Assembly (NCBI GenBank): GCA_947260005.1
Contig: CAMYOL010000007.1
Coordinates: 62,001-126,000 of the forward strand
Length of the DNA stretch: 64,000 bases
Direction: 5' to 3'
Origin: an uncultured Ectothiorhodospiraceae bacterium
Lineage (GTDB): Bacteria; Pseudomonadota; Gammaproteobacteria; UBA6429; Thiohalophilaceae
Shown here: positions 55,330-64,000 of the stretch, one piece after another
Layout of the letters: every line of letters begins with the position of its first letter
Position numbering within the stretch: the stretch's first letter is position 1
Notes under the pieces: model-generated
Database searches by the model: none
Seen by the model: only the letters and a program-made list of their open reading frames with translations
What the model was told of the DNA's origin: nothing
Made by a program: the position numbers and the translations under genes

Positions 55330-56289
55330 TTAGGCATTCCATAATGCCGAGATTGCAGCAATACCCTGGGCACCATGTTGGTAGGCACATTCAAGCAGAT
55401 CAACGTTCATACCTCCCAGGGCATAAACCGGTATTGGGATATGATCTACAATATCTCTAAATTTTTCCCATCCTAATGCCGGTTCACCTGGATGGGATTG
55501 GGTCGGTAAAACCGGTGATAGCATAGCAAAATCCGCTCCTATCTCCACCGCATGTTTTAATTCCTCCAAAGTATGCGTTGACACTGAAAAGAGTTTATTT
55601 TCAGCAACCGGACGTTGCTTACAGTCACGCAAACGTTGTCCGGTATAATGCAAACCATCCGCATTGGTTTTTGAATATAAATCGAATGAAGAATTTAAAA
55701 TGAGTTTGGTCGGTGAAGGCTCCGTTATTTTTAATAATTTTTTTGCTAAATCTAAATAATCTGAATCGGACATTTCTTTCTGACGGAGTTGAATTAATCC
55801 TGTATGACGATCAACCGCTGTTTGAATCTTTTTTTCGAATAATTCAATTGACTCATACCTACCGGTTATCACATATTTTTCAGGTAATTGAATGGCTGAA
55901 ATGATTGCTTTATTTGCCGCAGGAAAAGCATACTCCGATAAACGGGCGATATCAGCCCAGACAAATTCTTGACTTTCATTACTTTGAGGCGTTCCAGAAT
56001 AGGACTCGGTAATATAAACGTTTAAATAGACTTGTTTATCACTGTACTCATGTGGAATGGTAATTAACGGTCGATAATCTGTAACATTCAAATTTAGTTC
56101 TTCTAAGAGTTCACGTTTCAGCGCAGCTTCAGGTGTTTCAAAGCTCTCAACTTTTCCACCTGGAAATTCCCACAATCCGCCTTGATGTAGATAATCATGG
56201 CGTTTAGATATCAGTACTTGATTGTTTTTATTAATGACTACGCCTACGGCCACCTGTACATAATCAGTTTCTAGGTCAGAAATAGTCAT
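55330..56289 (-). CDS. Nudix (MutT-like) hydrolase fused to thiamine-phosphate-synthase-like domain
   Basis: A 319-aa fusion. Residues about 12-135 are a MutT-type Nudix domain with the box GGKVESFETPEAALKRELLE then EL, expected to hydrolyse oxidised dGTP. Residues about 145-319 form a ThiE/TenI-type barrel (LIQLRQKEMSDSDYLDLAKK, HYTGQRL, SVSTHTLEEL, YALGGMN). The second domain may lack full thiamine-phosphate synthase activity. Fusions of this kind next to argJ/secA are common in gammaproteobacteria. Convergent with yacG. Confidence 0.92.
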   Translation of the reverse strand: MTISDLETDYVQVAVGVVINKNNQVLISKRHDYLHQGGLWEFPGGKVESFETPEAALKRELLEELNLNVTDYRPLITIPHEYSDKQVYLNVYITESYSGTPQSNESQEFVWADIARLSEYAFPAANKAIISAIQLPEKYVITGRYESIELFEKKIQTAVDRHTGLIQLRQKEMSDSDYLDLAKKLLKITEPSPTKLILNSSFDLYSKTNADGLHYTGQRLRDCKQRPVAENKLFSVSTHTLEELKHAVEIGADFAMLSPVLPTQSHPGEPALGWEKFRDIVDHIPIPVYALGGMNVDLLECAYQHGAQGIAAISALWNA

Positions 56290-56375
56290 TTATTTATAAA
56301 TTAGTTTAAAAATGTAGAGATCGATTCGTATCACACAGTTTGGGTAAACTGATATTAATATCCAGAAATTTAAAA

Positions 56376-57584
56376 TCAGGTACGGTACTCAGCATTAATT
56401 TTCACATAGTCGTAAGAAAAATCGCAAGTCCAAACTGTCGTTTTAGCTGATCCACGATGTAAGTTAACGCTAACCGTGATCTCAGCTTTGTTCATCACAC
56501 GCTGTCCTTGTTCTTCAGTATACGATTGAGATAATCCTCCATGCTGAACCAGGCAAACATCATCTAAAAAAAGTTCGACTTTATCAATATCCAGACTTTC
56601 TACTCCCGCATAACCGACGGCCGCGAGGATACGCCCCCAGTTCGGATCGGAGGCAAAAAATGCGGTTTTAACTAAAGGAGAATGAGCAATCGCATACGCA
56701 ACCTTTGCACATTCAGTTTCATCCAATCCATTCTCAACAACCACATTGATTAGTTTAGTTGCACCTTCGCCATCGCGAATGATTGCTTTCGCGAGCGTTT
56801 CACATAATTCATTTAACACTTTCTGGAATGATTCAAGATTAGTTTTATCGATGGTAACACCTGATTTCCCAGTAGCCATCAACACGACAGAGTCATTCGT
56901 TGAAGTATCACCATCAACGGTAATCCGGTTAAAAGAATGATCTACGGCTTGTTGCAAACTTGATTGCAGCTGCGCAGAATCAAATTTAGCATCTGTCGCG
57001 ATATAACTTAACATTGTTGCCATATTGGGACGGATCATACCGGAACCTTTTGCCATACCGGTGATATTGAGCGCCTTCCCATCGATTTCAAATTTCGCAG
57101 AAAATAATTTGGGCACGGTATCGGTCGTCATGATCGCTTCGGAAGCATTACGCCATAGTTGTGCATCCAGCCCAGAATTTAAATCAGTTAAGCAAGAAGT
57201 AATCTTGTCGACAGGCAGCGCCTCGCCAATAACGCCCGTGGAAAAAGGCAAAACTTCATTAGTCAAACATTGAGTAACTTTAGCAACACCTGAGCAACAA
57301 GCTAATGCGGCTTCAATACCACCCTGCCCTGTACCAGCGTTTGCATTACCGCTATTGATTAACAGGTAACGTGGTGTAGCTTCGGCAAGATGTTGCTTAG
57401 CAATTTGTACAGGGGCTGCACAAAAGGCATTTTTGGTGAACACCGCGGCTACGTTAGTACCCGCAGCCAGTTCAACTAAAACCAGATCTTTGCGATCAGG
57501 TCGACGGATATGCGCAGCGATTGTATTTAAACGAATACCATCAATGATCAGCGGTAATTCTTGAATAGATGAAGGTTCTGTCAT
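56376..57584 (-). CDS. argJ: Bifunctional glutamate N-acetyltransferase / amino-acid acetyltransferase
   Basis: Transfers acetyl from N-acetylornithine to glutamate in the cyclic arginine pathway. The 402-aa precursor self-cleaves before the Thr of GMIRPNMATML (about residue 190), giving two chains; the Thr is the nucleophile. Other motifs: INSGNANAGTGQGG, DTVPK and ASDPNWGRILAAVGYAG. It lies downstream of secA on the same strand with 69 bp between, containing a repeat. Confidence 0.96.
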   Translation of the reverse strand: MTEPSSIQELPLIIDGIRLNTIAAHIRRPDRKDLVLVELAAGTNVAAVFTKNAFCAAPVQIAKQHLAEATPRYLLINSGNANAGTGQGGIEAALACCSGVAKVTQCLTNEVLPFSTGVIGEALPVDKITSCLTDLNSGLDAQLWRNASEAIMTTDTVPKLFSAKFEIDGKALNITGMAKGSGMIRPNMATMLSYIATDAKFDSAQLQSSLQQAVDHSFNRITVDGDTSTNDSVVLMATGKSGVTIDKTNLESFQKVLNELCETLAKAIIRDGEGATKLINVVVENGLDETECAKVAYAIAHSPLVKTAFFASDPNWGRILAAVGYAGVESLDIDKVELFLDDVCLVQHGGLSQSYTEEQGQRVMNKAEITVSVNLHRGSAKTTVWTCDFSYDYVKINAEYRT

Positions 57585-57605
57585 GGTTCATTACTATCCC
57601 GTCAA

Positions 57606-57641
57606 CTCCCTTTCCCACCGGGAGAGGGTTGGGGTGAGGGG
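57606..57641. repeat. Short extragenic repeat between argJ and secA
   Basis: CTCCC (57606-57610) can pair with GGGAG (57620-57624), followed by the G-rich AGGGTTGGGGTGAGGG. This sequence type recurs in many proteobacterial genomes as an extragenic repeat; only one copy is seen here. Confidence 0.55.
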
Positions 57642-57653
57642 AAATATAAATAG

Positions 57654-60350
57654 TTAACTAATTTTACCATGACACTGTTTATATTTTTTACCTGAACCAC
57701 AGGGACAGGGCTCATTGCGTCCTACTTTACGTCCATCGCGTACGAATGGTTTCGCTTCTTCCTCTTGATTTGGTGCGGTTATTGAACCTGCTTCATCATG
57801 TTGAAATTCCATCGGATTCTCATTTTGACGACGATGTTCTTCTTCCATTCGCTGCACTTCTTCTTCACTGCGAATTTGTACCTTACTTAAGATACTAATC
57901 ACTTCATTTTTGAAGCGTTGCAACATTTCGCTAAACAGCTCAAATGACTCACGCTTATATTCCTGTTTAGGATTTTTTTGCGCGTAGCCACGTAAATGAA
58001 TACCCTGGCGTAACTGATCCATGCTGGCCAGATGATCTTTCCATTGTTTGTCTAAACTTTCGAGTGTTACCGCCTTTTCAAAATGGCGCAGCACTTCAGA
58101 TCCTGCCTCATCTTCTTTTACCTTATAGGCGGCTGCTAGTTCCTCTGAAATTCGCGCACGTAATGTCTCTTCATGTAAGTCGTCATTTTCATCTAACCAA
58201 CGGCGTATTTCTAATTTCAGACCAAACTCACCTTCCAGGGACTCTTCTAAACCCGGGATATCCCATTGTTCTTCAATACTTTGAGGAGGGATATAGGTAT
58301 CAATAACCGCGTGTAAAACATCGTCGCGAATTGCAAAAACCGTTTCAGAGATATCATCCGTTGACATCAAATCATCACGAATACTGTAGATTTCTTTACG
58401 CTGATCATTGGCAACGTCATCATATTCCAACAGATTTTTACGCATATCGAAGTTATGTCCTTCGACTTTACGTTGTGCATTTTCAATAGCGCGAGAAACC
58501 AGATTGTGTTCAATCGCTTCCCCTTCCTGCATACCAAGTCGTTTCATTAAACCTGCTACTCGGTCGGAAGCAAAAATGCGCATTAAATTGTCTTCTAATG
58601 ACAGGTAAAAACGGGAAGAGCCCGCATCACCCTGACGTCCTGAGCGACCACGCAGCTGGTTATCAATCCGACGAGATTCATGTCGTTCAGTACCAACAAT
58701 ATGCAAACCACCGGATTCTAAGACTTGCTCATGACGTTTTTCCCATTCTTTACGTAACTCGTTTATTTTTTCCTCAGAAGGATTCTTTAATCCCTCAACC
58801 TCAACATCAAAATTTCCACCCAATACGATATCTGTACCACGACCTGCCATATTAGTCGCAATGGTCACGGCACCAGGGCGCCCGGCTTGAGCAACGATCT
58901 CCGCCTCGCGCGCATGTTGTTTTGCATTGAGAACTTCATGTTTAATGTTTGCTTTTCTTAGTGCATTTGAAAGTAATTCCGACACTTCAATCGAAGCGGT
59001 ACCAACTAACACAGGTTGCTGGCGTGTTAAACAGTCTTTAATGTCTTCAATGATAGCCATGAATTTTTCTTGTTGAGTCAAATAAACAAGATCTGGCATA
59101 TCATTACGTATCATCGGACGATGCGTTGGGATAATGACAACTTCAAGACCATAAATAGACTGGAATTCGAAGGCCTCGGTATCCGCCGTACCCGTCATAC
59201 CAGACAATTTTTCATATAAACGGAAAAAGTTCTGGAAAGTAATTGAGGCCACCGTTTGATTTTCCTGTTGAATCGGTACCCCTTCTTTCGCTTCGACTGC
59301 CTGATGTAAACCATCCGACCATCGTCGTCCCTGCATGGTTCGACCGGTAAATTCATCAACGATAACCACTTCATTATTACTATCGACGATATAATCGACA
59401 TCTTTTTGAAACAGGTAATGTGCACGCAAACCTGCATTGATGTGATGCATCAAACTAATGTTCGCGGCATCGTAAAGACTTTCACCTTCATTAAGCACAC
59501 CGGATTTATACAGCATCTCTTCAACATGCTGATGCCCTTCCTCGGTTAAGAAGATTTGTTTGTTCTTTTCTTCAACCGTAAAATCACCCGGGCCATCTTC
59601 TTCCTCTTGTTTGACCAGATTCGGCACCAGTTCATTGACTCGATAATACAAATCGGAACTGTCATCAGTCGGGCCTGAGATAATGAGCGGTGTACGCGCT
59701 TCATCAATTAAGATTGAATCCACTTCATCGACGATCGCAAAAGCATGTGAGCGCTGAAATTTTTCTTCCGTCTTGAAGGCCATATTGTCGCGTAAATAAT
59801 CAAAGCCATATTCATTATTCGTACCGTAGGTAATGTCTGCATTATAGGCGGCTTTTTTATCTTCAAATGACAAATCCGCTATGACCACGCCGACACTCAT
59901 GCCCAGGAAGTTATATAACTGTCCCATCCAGGCGGCATCACGCTTAGCTAAATAGTCGTTCACCGTCACCACATGCACGCCTCTTGCAGGCAATGCATTG
60001 TGATAGGCCGCCAGTGTGGCCATCAGGGTTTTACCCTCACCCGTACGCATCTCGGCAATATTGCCATCATTCAAAACCATCGCACCAATTAGCTGCACAT
60101 CAAAATGACGCATGCCCAATACGCGCTTGGATCCTTCGCGCACCACGGCAAAAGTCTCAGCTAACATATCATCCAGCTTAGCCCCATCATCCAGTCGCTT
60201 ACGAAATTCTGTGGTTTTCTCTTTTAATTGTTCATCACTTAGTGCAGCGAACGTTTCTTCCAGCCCATTAATAACATCAACGGTCTTACGGTATCGTTTC
60301 ACCAGGCGGTCATTGCGGCTGCCAAAAACTTTTTTTGCAATTGCTAACAT
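57654..60350 (-). CDS. secA: Preprotein translocase ATPase SecA
   Basis: Motor that drives proteins through SecYEG. 898 aa with nucleotide-binding domain 1 ([20 protein letters not shown]), preprotein cross-linking domain, nucleotide-binding domain 2 ([13 protein letters not shown]), helical wing/scaffold and the C-terminal zinc motif [14 protein letters not shown] that binds SecB and lipids. Complete. Its upstream region contains a large inverted repeat on the capA side. Confidence 0.98.
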   Translation of the reverse strand: MLAIAKKVFGSRNDRLVKRYRKTVDVINGLEETFAALSDEQLKEKTTEFRKRLDDGAKLDDMLAETFAVVREGSKRVLGMRHFDVQLIGAMVLNDGNIAEMRTGEGKTLMATLAAYHNALPARGVHVVTVNDYLAKRDAAWMGQLYNFLGMSVGVVIADLSFEDKKAAYNADITYGTNNEYGFDYLRDNMAFKTEEKFQRSHAFAIVDEVDSILIDEARTPLIISGPTDDSSDLYYRVNELVPNLVKQEEEDGPGDFTVEEKNKQIFLTEEGHQHVEEMLYKSGVLNEGESLYDAANISLMHHINAGLRAHYLFQKDVDYIVDSNNEVVIVDEFTGRTMQGRRWSDGLHQAVEAKEGVPIQQENQTVASITFQNFFRLYEKLSGMTGTADTEAFEFQSIYGLEVVIIPTHRPMIRNDMPDLVYLTQQEKFMAIIEDIKDCLTRQQPVLVGTASIEVSELLSNALRKANIKHEVLNAKQHAREAEIVAQAGRPGAVTIATNMAGRGTDIVLGGNFDVEVEGLKNPSEEKINELRKEWEKRHEQVLESGGLHIVGTERHESRRIDNQLRGRSGRQGDAGSSRFYLSLEDNLMRIFASDRVAGLMKRLGMQEGEAIEHNLVSRAIENAQRKVEGHNFDMRKNLLEYDDVANDQRKEIYSIRDDLMSTDDISETVFAIRDDVLHAVIDTYIPPQSIEEQWDIPGLEESLEGEFGLKLEIRRWLDENDDLHEETLRARISEELAAAYKVKEDEAGSEVLRHFEKAVTLESLDKQWKDHLASMDQLRQGIHLRGYAQKNPKQEYKRESFELFSEMLQRFKNEVISILSKVQIRSEEEVQRMEEEHRRQNENPMEFQHDEAGSITAPNQEEEAKPFVRDGRKVGRNEPCPCGSGKKYKQCHGKIS

Positions 60351-60492
60351 GATTGTCGTCTTTAATTTTGTTTAATAAAATTGATCGGCCGTTCGCAGAC
60401 CCATCAGTCAGATTCGGTAAAACCCCGTATTCTACAGGTCCATCCTAAGTTTGTCCCAGCTCATTAATGGCGCGAAAATTCATTTTGAAAGG

Positions 60493-60581
60493 AAATAATT
60501 GGGGTCAGAGACGTATTTTTAGCTAGCTATCTTGCTACTAATAATTGCCAGGTTAAAATACGTCTCTGACCCCAATTATTT
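60493..60581. repeat. Perfect 27-bp inverted repeat with GGGGTCAGAG motif
   Basis: The left arm 60493-60519 and right arm 60555-60581 are exact reverse complements across 27 bases, with a 35-bp spacer. The arms contain AATTGGGGTCAGAGACG. The right end lies five bases from the capA stop, so it could act as a large hairpin at the end of the capA message. The GGGGTCAGAG motif also occurs at 6493, suggesting a REP- or MITE-like family. Confidence 0.85.
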
Positions 60582-60586
60582 GACCC

Positions 60587-61786
60587 TTAATCCAACAATT
60601 TACGCACTTCGCTAACTTCTTTCACTTTAATTTGGCCATCAGCAGAGATTTCAAGCGGCGTATTAGGAAAATCTTTTGCCGTCAGTTCGGCAATTAACTT
60701 AGCCGCCCGGTGGTGCGGATCCAGTGTGGGGCCGTTTGGCCTAATTTGCTCTGCGGATATAATTTGAGCAGATACAAGCTGACCGTCAGACGATAATTTC
60801 ACACTTAAAATAGGGGCTAAGCCATTGAGGCCCCTTACATTAATCCCATAATAAGTACAAAAATTACCCAGGCTATAAGCTATCAAATGCCCCTGATAAA
60901 GTTCGATTGCTCGGGGTACGTGTGGTCCGTGCCCTATTACCAGTGCTGCACCGGCATCGATCATTGTCCTGGAAAAAAGTACAACATCACCTCTATTCTC
61001 TCCATGAAAATATTCTTCGTTAAATGGAATTCGCGTGGCCTCGGCACCTTCAGCGCCCATATGCATCGAGATTATTACGATATCGTTCTCTGTTTTAACT
61101 TCCCGAATCAATTGCGCCGCCAATTCAATATCCAGAGGATTGTGTGCGCCACGAAAAGGGGCAAAGGCAACCATGGCAAGTTGCTGGCCATTGACCTGCC
61201 AACGGGCCACATCGCCCTGTAAACCCGAGTGAAGAATACCCGCCTCAGCTAATGTCGACATGCTCGATAATCGTCCTGATTCACCAAAATCACGGGCATG
61301 ATTGTTGGCAAGACTCATGACATCGAAACCGGAATTAACTAGATTTTGTACATAATGAGGGGGCGTTCTGAACAGATAGCAACGCTTTGGATTACTGCAT
61401 TTTTTTGCCGGCTCGCCAGCCACCAATAAACTACCTTCATAGTTCCCAAAGGTAACATCAGCATCGACTAATATAGAAGCCACCCCTGATAGTAAATGCT
61501 TACCATCATCGGGTGGTAGGTGGTTTTCAGGAAAATCCGTTCCTAACATCACATCCCCGACGGCAATAATATGAAGCGGTTCCTTCTCAGGTAAAGATGG
61601 TTCCACCGACTCTTCACTATGCTTTGTCGTCTCCTGAGGAGTCGTATCGCTTGCTTCAACTGGAGAATCTGAAGAGGGAGTTGTTTCCGACAAGGTCGAA
61701 CAGGCAGCCGCTGTTAAGCCCAGAACGAGTACTAATAAAATTCTATAGATCTGATTATAAGTAAGGATAAATAACGGAATAGACAT
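60587..61786 (-). CDS. CapA-family lipoprotein (poly-gamma-glutamate capsule-type metallophosphatase fold)
   Basis: About 399 aa from ATG 61786. A signal with lipobox LTAAAC (about residues 25-30) predicts a lipoprotein, followed by a Ser/Thr/Pro/Glu linker (about 31-65). The CapA domain has motifs AVGDVMLGTDFP, TFGNYEGSLL, SLANNHARDFGESG, HMGAEGAE and VIGHGPHVPRAIE, which place metal ligands as in calcineurin-like phosphoesterases. An earlier in-frame ATG at 61816 would add ten residues. In Bacillus the family helps anchor poly-glutamate; no capB/capC genes are here, so the role is open. Confidence 0.88.
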   Translation of the reverse strand: MSIPLFILTYNQIYRILLVLVLGLTAAACSTLSETTPSSDSPVEASDTTPQETTKHSEESVEPSLPEKEPLHIIAVGDVMLGTDFPENHLPPDDGKHLLSGVASILVDADVTFGNYEGSLLVAGEPAKKCSNPKRCYLFRTPPHYVQNLVNSGFDVMSLANNHARDFGESGRLSSMSTLAEAGILHSGLQGDVARWQVNGQQLAMVAFAPFRGAHNPLDIELAAQLIREVKTENDIVIISMHMGAEGAEATRIPFNEEYFHGENRGDVVLFSRTMIDAGAALVIGHGPHVPRAIELYQGHLIAYSLGNFCTYYGINVRGLNGLAPILSVKLSSDGQLVSAQIISAEQIRPNGPTLDPHHRAAKLIAELTAKDFPNTPLEISADGQIKVKEVSEVRKLLD

Positions 61787-61845
61787 GCTTAACGATCCCT
61801 CTTTGTCATAAGACATCGACTAAGCACTAAGTATATTAGGATATA

Positions 61846-62769
61846 CTAACGTGAAGCGTGGATATATTTTTTCGGATTGACCGCTCGGCCGTTAACCATC
61901 ACTTCAAAATGGACATGGGGCCCGGTCGAACGACCCGTCGTACCCATCTTAGAAATCACCTGCCCTTTTTTAACTGTTTCACCAACTGAGACAAGATTTT
62001 TCAAACTATGACCATAGCGTGTGACATAACCATTTCCATGGTTAATTTCGACCAGGTTACCGTAACCTGAGCGCTTGCCAGAATAAGTCACGACACCCGC
62101 TGCAACCGCAACGACATCTGAACCTAACTTACCGGCAAAATCGACACCAGAGTGATGGACTCGGCGACCAGAGAAAGGATCTGTTCGAATACCAAAATAC
62201 GATGACAACCAACCACGTGAAACAGGACGACCGGTCGGCATCACTTCAGCCTGTAAATTACGGGTCATCAGCATGGTTTCGAGCACATCGAGTTGTTTAC
62301 TGCGATCATCTAACTGTGCGGATAATCCATTTAAGGCTGAAATAAAATCGGGGACCTGGATTGGGCTGCCCTGTGTCGCAACCGGACCACCTTGAGCAGG
62401 TGGGCTGGCAAAATCAAATTCACCTTTATCAAGCTTGGCCATGTTAGTAAGGCGACCACCTAATGCATCCAGTCGAATGACATGTGCCTGTAATTTACCT
62501 AAGCGTAATGCCAGGGCATTGAGATTATCTTCTGCCTTGGTGGTGACTTCGGTCAACTCCAGTCGCTGAGCATCCAGCTCGGCCTGAACAGCGACAGTGA
62601 GGTCATCAGGATTGGCTTTCATATGCGCGATACCAATTTGGTAACCGGCATAGATAAGGACTGCAGGCAATAATATAAAGAAGCTTGTTAACACCGCAGC
62701 CAATTTCTGATGACTTAGCGAAACAAGACCCGAACACCCTTTTTTACGTCTCAATACAACGATATTCAT
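61846..62769 (-). CDS. M23-family peptidoglycan endopeptidase, membrane-anchored
   Basis: About 307 aa from ATG 62769. A membrane helix (about 22-44; KLAAVLTSFFILLPAVLIYA) is followed by a coiled coil (about 60-105) and a C-terminal LytM/M23 domain with the zinc ligands in HHSGVDFAGKLG and GPHVHFEVMVNG, so it is probably an active cell-wall DD-endopeptidase of the MepM type or an amidase activator. It lies between dciA/lpxC and secA as in related genomes. An upstream in-frame start at 62811 would add 14 residues. Confidence 0.9.
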   Translation of the reverse strand: MNIVVLRRKKGCSGLVSLSHQKLAAVLTSFFILLPAVLIYAGYQIGIAHMKANPDDLTVAVQAELDAQRLELTEVTTKAEDNLNALALRLGKLQAHVIRLDALGGRLTNMAKLDKGEFDFASPPAQGGPVATQGSPIQVPDFISALNGLSAQLDDRSKQLDVLETMLMTRNLQAEVMPTGRPVSRGWLSSYFGIRTDPFSGRRVHHSGVDFAGKLGSDVVAVAAGVVTYSGKRSGYGNLVEINHGNGYVTRYGHSLKNLVSVGETVKKGQVISKMGTTGRSTGPHVHFEVMVNGRAVNPKKYIHASR

Positions 62770-62938
62770 TTTCCAAGCGCCACTGAGCCAGAATAAGTGC
62801 TGGCTTCTCAATTAGTTATCGGTTAGGTAACATTTAACTTTATTTTTATTTACTTAAGGACTGATTTAAAACACAATCCTGAAAGCGTTTCACAAAATTT
62901 AACTAAGCCGAAAGTAAATAGCAAGCTAAATTTACCCC

Positions 62939-63388
62939 ATGATTATGAAATTAAGTCGGTCCGTAAACAAGGTTCTTGTAGAAGCAAATGATGATCTTGC
63001 GATCTTAGTCACAAGAACCAGGCAATTATCACACCTGACCCACATTTTGCGGCAGCAATTAGAACCCGATCTGGCTGCTCATTGTTATATAGGTAATCTG
63101 GACCGAGAAAACCTGGTAATATTAGTCGATTCAGCTGCATGGGCAAGTAAATTACGTTTTCACTCTCAAACCCTGCTGGCACAATTGCAGGCCGCACACC
63201 AGAGTTTCGCGTCGATCGAAATGATTCGAGTGAAAATTCTCAGCCAATCGGTCTCGGCTCCCGAACCGGTATACCAAAAACCGCAGATGAATAAAGAAAA
63301 TGCAAAAGGGCTGAACACCTTAGCGGAGAGCATCCAGGATGAGGCATTACAGTCGGCACTGGCGCGCCTCGCCAAACGCGCTAAATAG
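62939..63388 (+). CDS. dciA: DciA-like protein (DUF721)
   Basis: 149-aa protein of the DUF721/DciA family; DciA loads the replicative helicase DnaB in bacteria without DnaC. The KH-like N-terminal domain (about 1-95) contains LTHILRQQLEPDLAAHCYIG and LVILVDSAAWASKLRFHSQT; a disordered tail with SALARLAKRAK follows. It is divergent from the M23 gene and convergent with lpxC, the usual neighbourhood. Start at ATG 62939 or 62945. Confidence 0.88.
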   Translation: MIMKLSRSVNKVLVEANDDLAILVTRTRQLSHLTHILRQQLEPDLAAHCYIGNLDRENLVILVDSAAWASKLRFHSQTLLAQLQAAHQSFASIEMIRVKILSQSVSAPEPVYQKPQMNKENAKGLNTLAESIQDEALQSALARLAKRAK

Positions 63389-63427
63389 TATTTATTTTAA
63401 TTAATTCAATAAGTTAAGGGGAATAAT

Positions 63428-64000
63428 TTAATTAGCTTGAACAGGCTGCATAAATGAGATCGGGGCCTTATCTTCGTCTTCGAAGGTCACCAGATCCCAG
63501 GCATTTTCATTGGCAATCAATTCACGTAACAAGCGATTGTTAAGTGCATGACCGGACTTATGACCACTGAAGGCACCAATAAGACTGCGACCCAGCAGAT
63601 ACAGATCACCAATCGAATCGAGGATTTTATGCTTCACAAATTCATCCATATAACGCAAACCATCTTCATTTAATACACGATAGTCATCCAGAACCACGGC
63701 ATTATCGAGACTTCCACCTAAGGCCAGGTTACTGGCACGCAAACTTTCAATTTGGTTCATAAAACCAAATGTTCGCGCGCGTGATATCTCTTTTACAAAG
63801 GAAGTGGTCGAAAAATCGACTTCAGCTTGCTGGTGAGCTTCTTTAAAGGCCGGATGGTTGAATTCAATCGAAAAGCCAACTTTAAAGCCATCAAATGGCT
63901 CAAATTTGACCCATTTATCACCATCTTGCACTTTAACTGGGCGTTTAATGCGAATAAACCGTTTTGGGGCGTTTTGCTCCGCAATTCCAGCGGATTGAAT
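63428..64000 (-). CDS. lpxC: UDP-3-O-acyl-N-acetylglucosamine deacetylase LpxC, C-terminal part
   Basis: The frame runs from the window edge (codon for Ile in [20 protein letters not shown]) to a stop at 63428, giving the last 190 residues of this zinc deacetylase, the committed step of lipid A synthesis. Zinc ligands His and Asp are in [16 protein letters not shown], and the catalytic His is in [10 protein letters not shown]. The N-terminal about 115 residues lie outside the window. Confidence 0.96.
   Translation of the reverse strand: MQSAGIAEQNAPKRFIRIKRPVKVQDGDKWVKFEPFDGFKVGFSIEFNHPAFKEAHQQAEVDFSTTSFVKEISRARTFGFMNQIESLRASNLALGGSLDNAVVLDDYRVLNEDGLRYMDEFVKHKILDSIGDLYLLGRSLIGAFSGHKSGHALNNRLLRELIANENAWDLVTFEDEDKAPISFMQPVQAN

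Overview
The window is a compact, gene-dense stretch of a gammaproteobacterial chromosome. Evidence for this is the bamD / rluD / pgeF / clpB neighbourhood, the lpxC - dciA - M23 peptidase - secA - argJ - mutT - yacG - zapD - coaE - pilDCB run, and the product types (BamD, ZapD, RluD, PilR/PilS, LpxC). A Tat-exported SoxB thiosulfohydrolase indicates that the cell can oxidise reduced sulfur compounds. I cannot name the genus from sequence alone. No rRNA, tRNA, CRISPR array or intact insertion sequence was recognised.

Layout. 1-2 kb: the 5' part of a PerM/AI-2E type membrane protein, a small unknown gene and a LysR regulator. 2-6.3 kb: an RND efflux pump operon (adaptor, then permease). 6.4-8.4 kb: a hybrid gene in which the start of an IS3-type transposase OrfA is fused in frame to the translation factor EttA lacking its own N-terminus. 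8.4-18.6 kb: a DUF2914 secreted protein, a cereblon-like CULT-domain protein coupled to a D-2-hydroxyacid dehydrogenase, ferrochelatase, a chemoreceptor, SoxB, the MsrPQ methionine sulfoxide repair pair and an unknown membrane protein. 18.6-27.5 kb: ClpB with a sigma-32-like promoter, an orphan glutamate-synthase-like flavoprotein, deformylase, a GcvR-like ACT protein, a ZIP metal transporter, PgeF, RluD and BamD. 27.5-32 kb: P-II protein (with NtrC-like and sigma-54-like sites), NadE and SucCD.

32.2-53.6 kb is an envelope-secretion island. PilS/PilR face a complete twelve-gene type II secretion operon (gspC to gspN, minus strand). Divergent from gspC lies the major pilin gene, followed by a second pilin-like gene and pilB-pilC-pilD. 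Neither a gspO nor a second prepilin peptidase is seen, so PilD probably processes both pilins and T2SS pseudopilins. The pilin gene has a very good sigma-54 promoter, which fits PilR control, and a roughly 280-nt leader that can fold into several hairpins.

53.6-64 kb: housekeeping genes (CoaE, ZapD, YacG, a Nudix/thiamine-phosphate-synthase fusion, ArgJ, SecA), a CapA-like lipoprotein, an M23 peptidase, a DciA-like protein and the 3' part of lpxC.

The noncoding space holds dispersed palindromic repeats. Two 76-bp copies of one family sit at nadE/sucD and inside the T2SS operon between gspH and gspG. A larger composite relative follows pilR. A perfect 27-bp inverted repeat carrying the GGGGTCAGAG motif lies between capA and secA, and the same motif occurs just upstream of the OrfA-EttA hybrid. 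The most notable observations are the pilA leader RNA, the OrfA-EttA chimera and the bacterial CULT protein.
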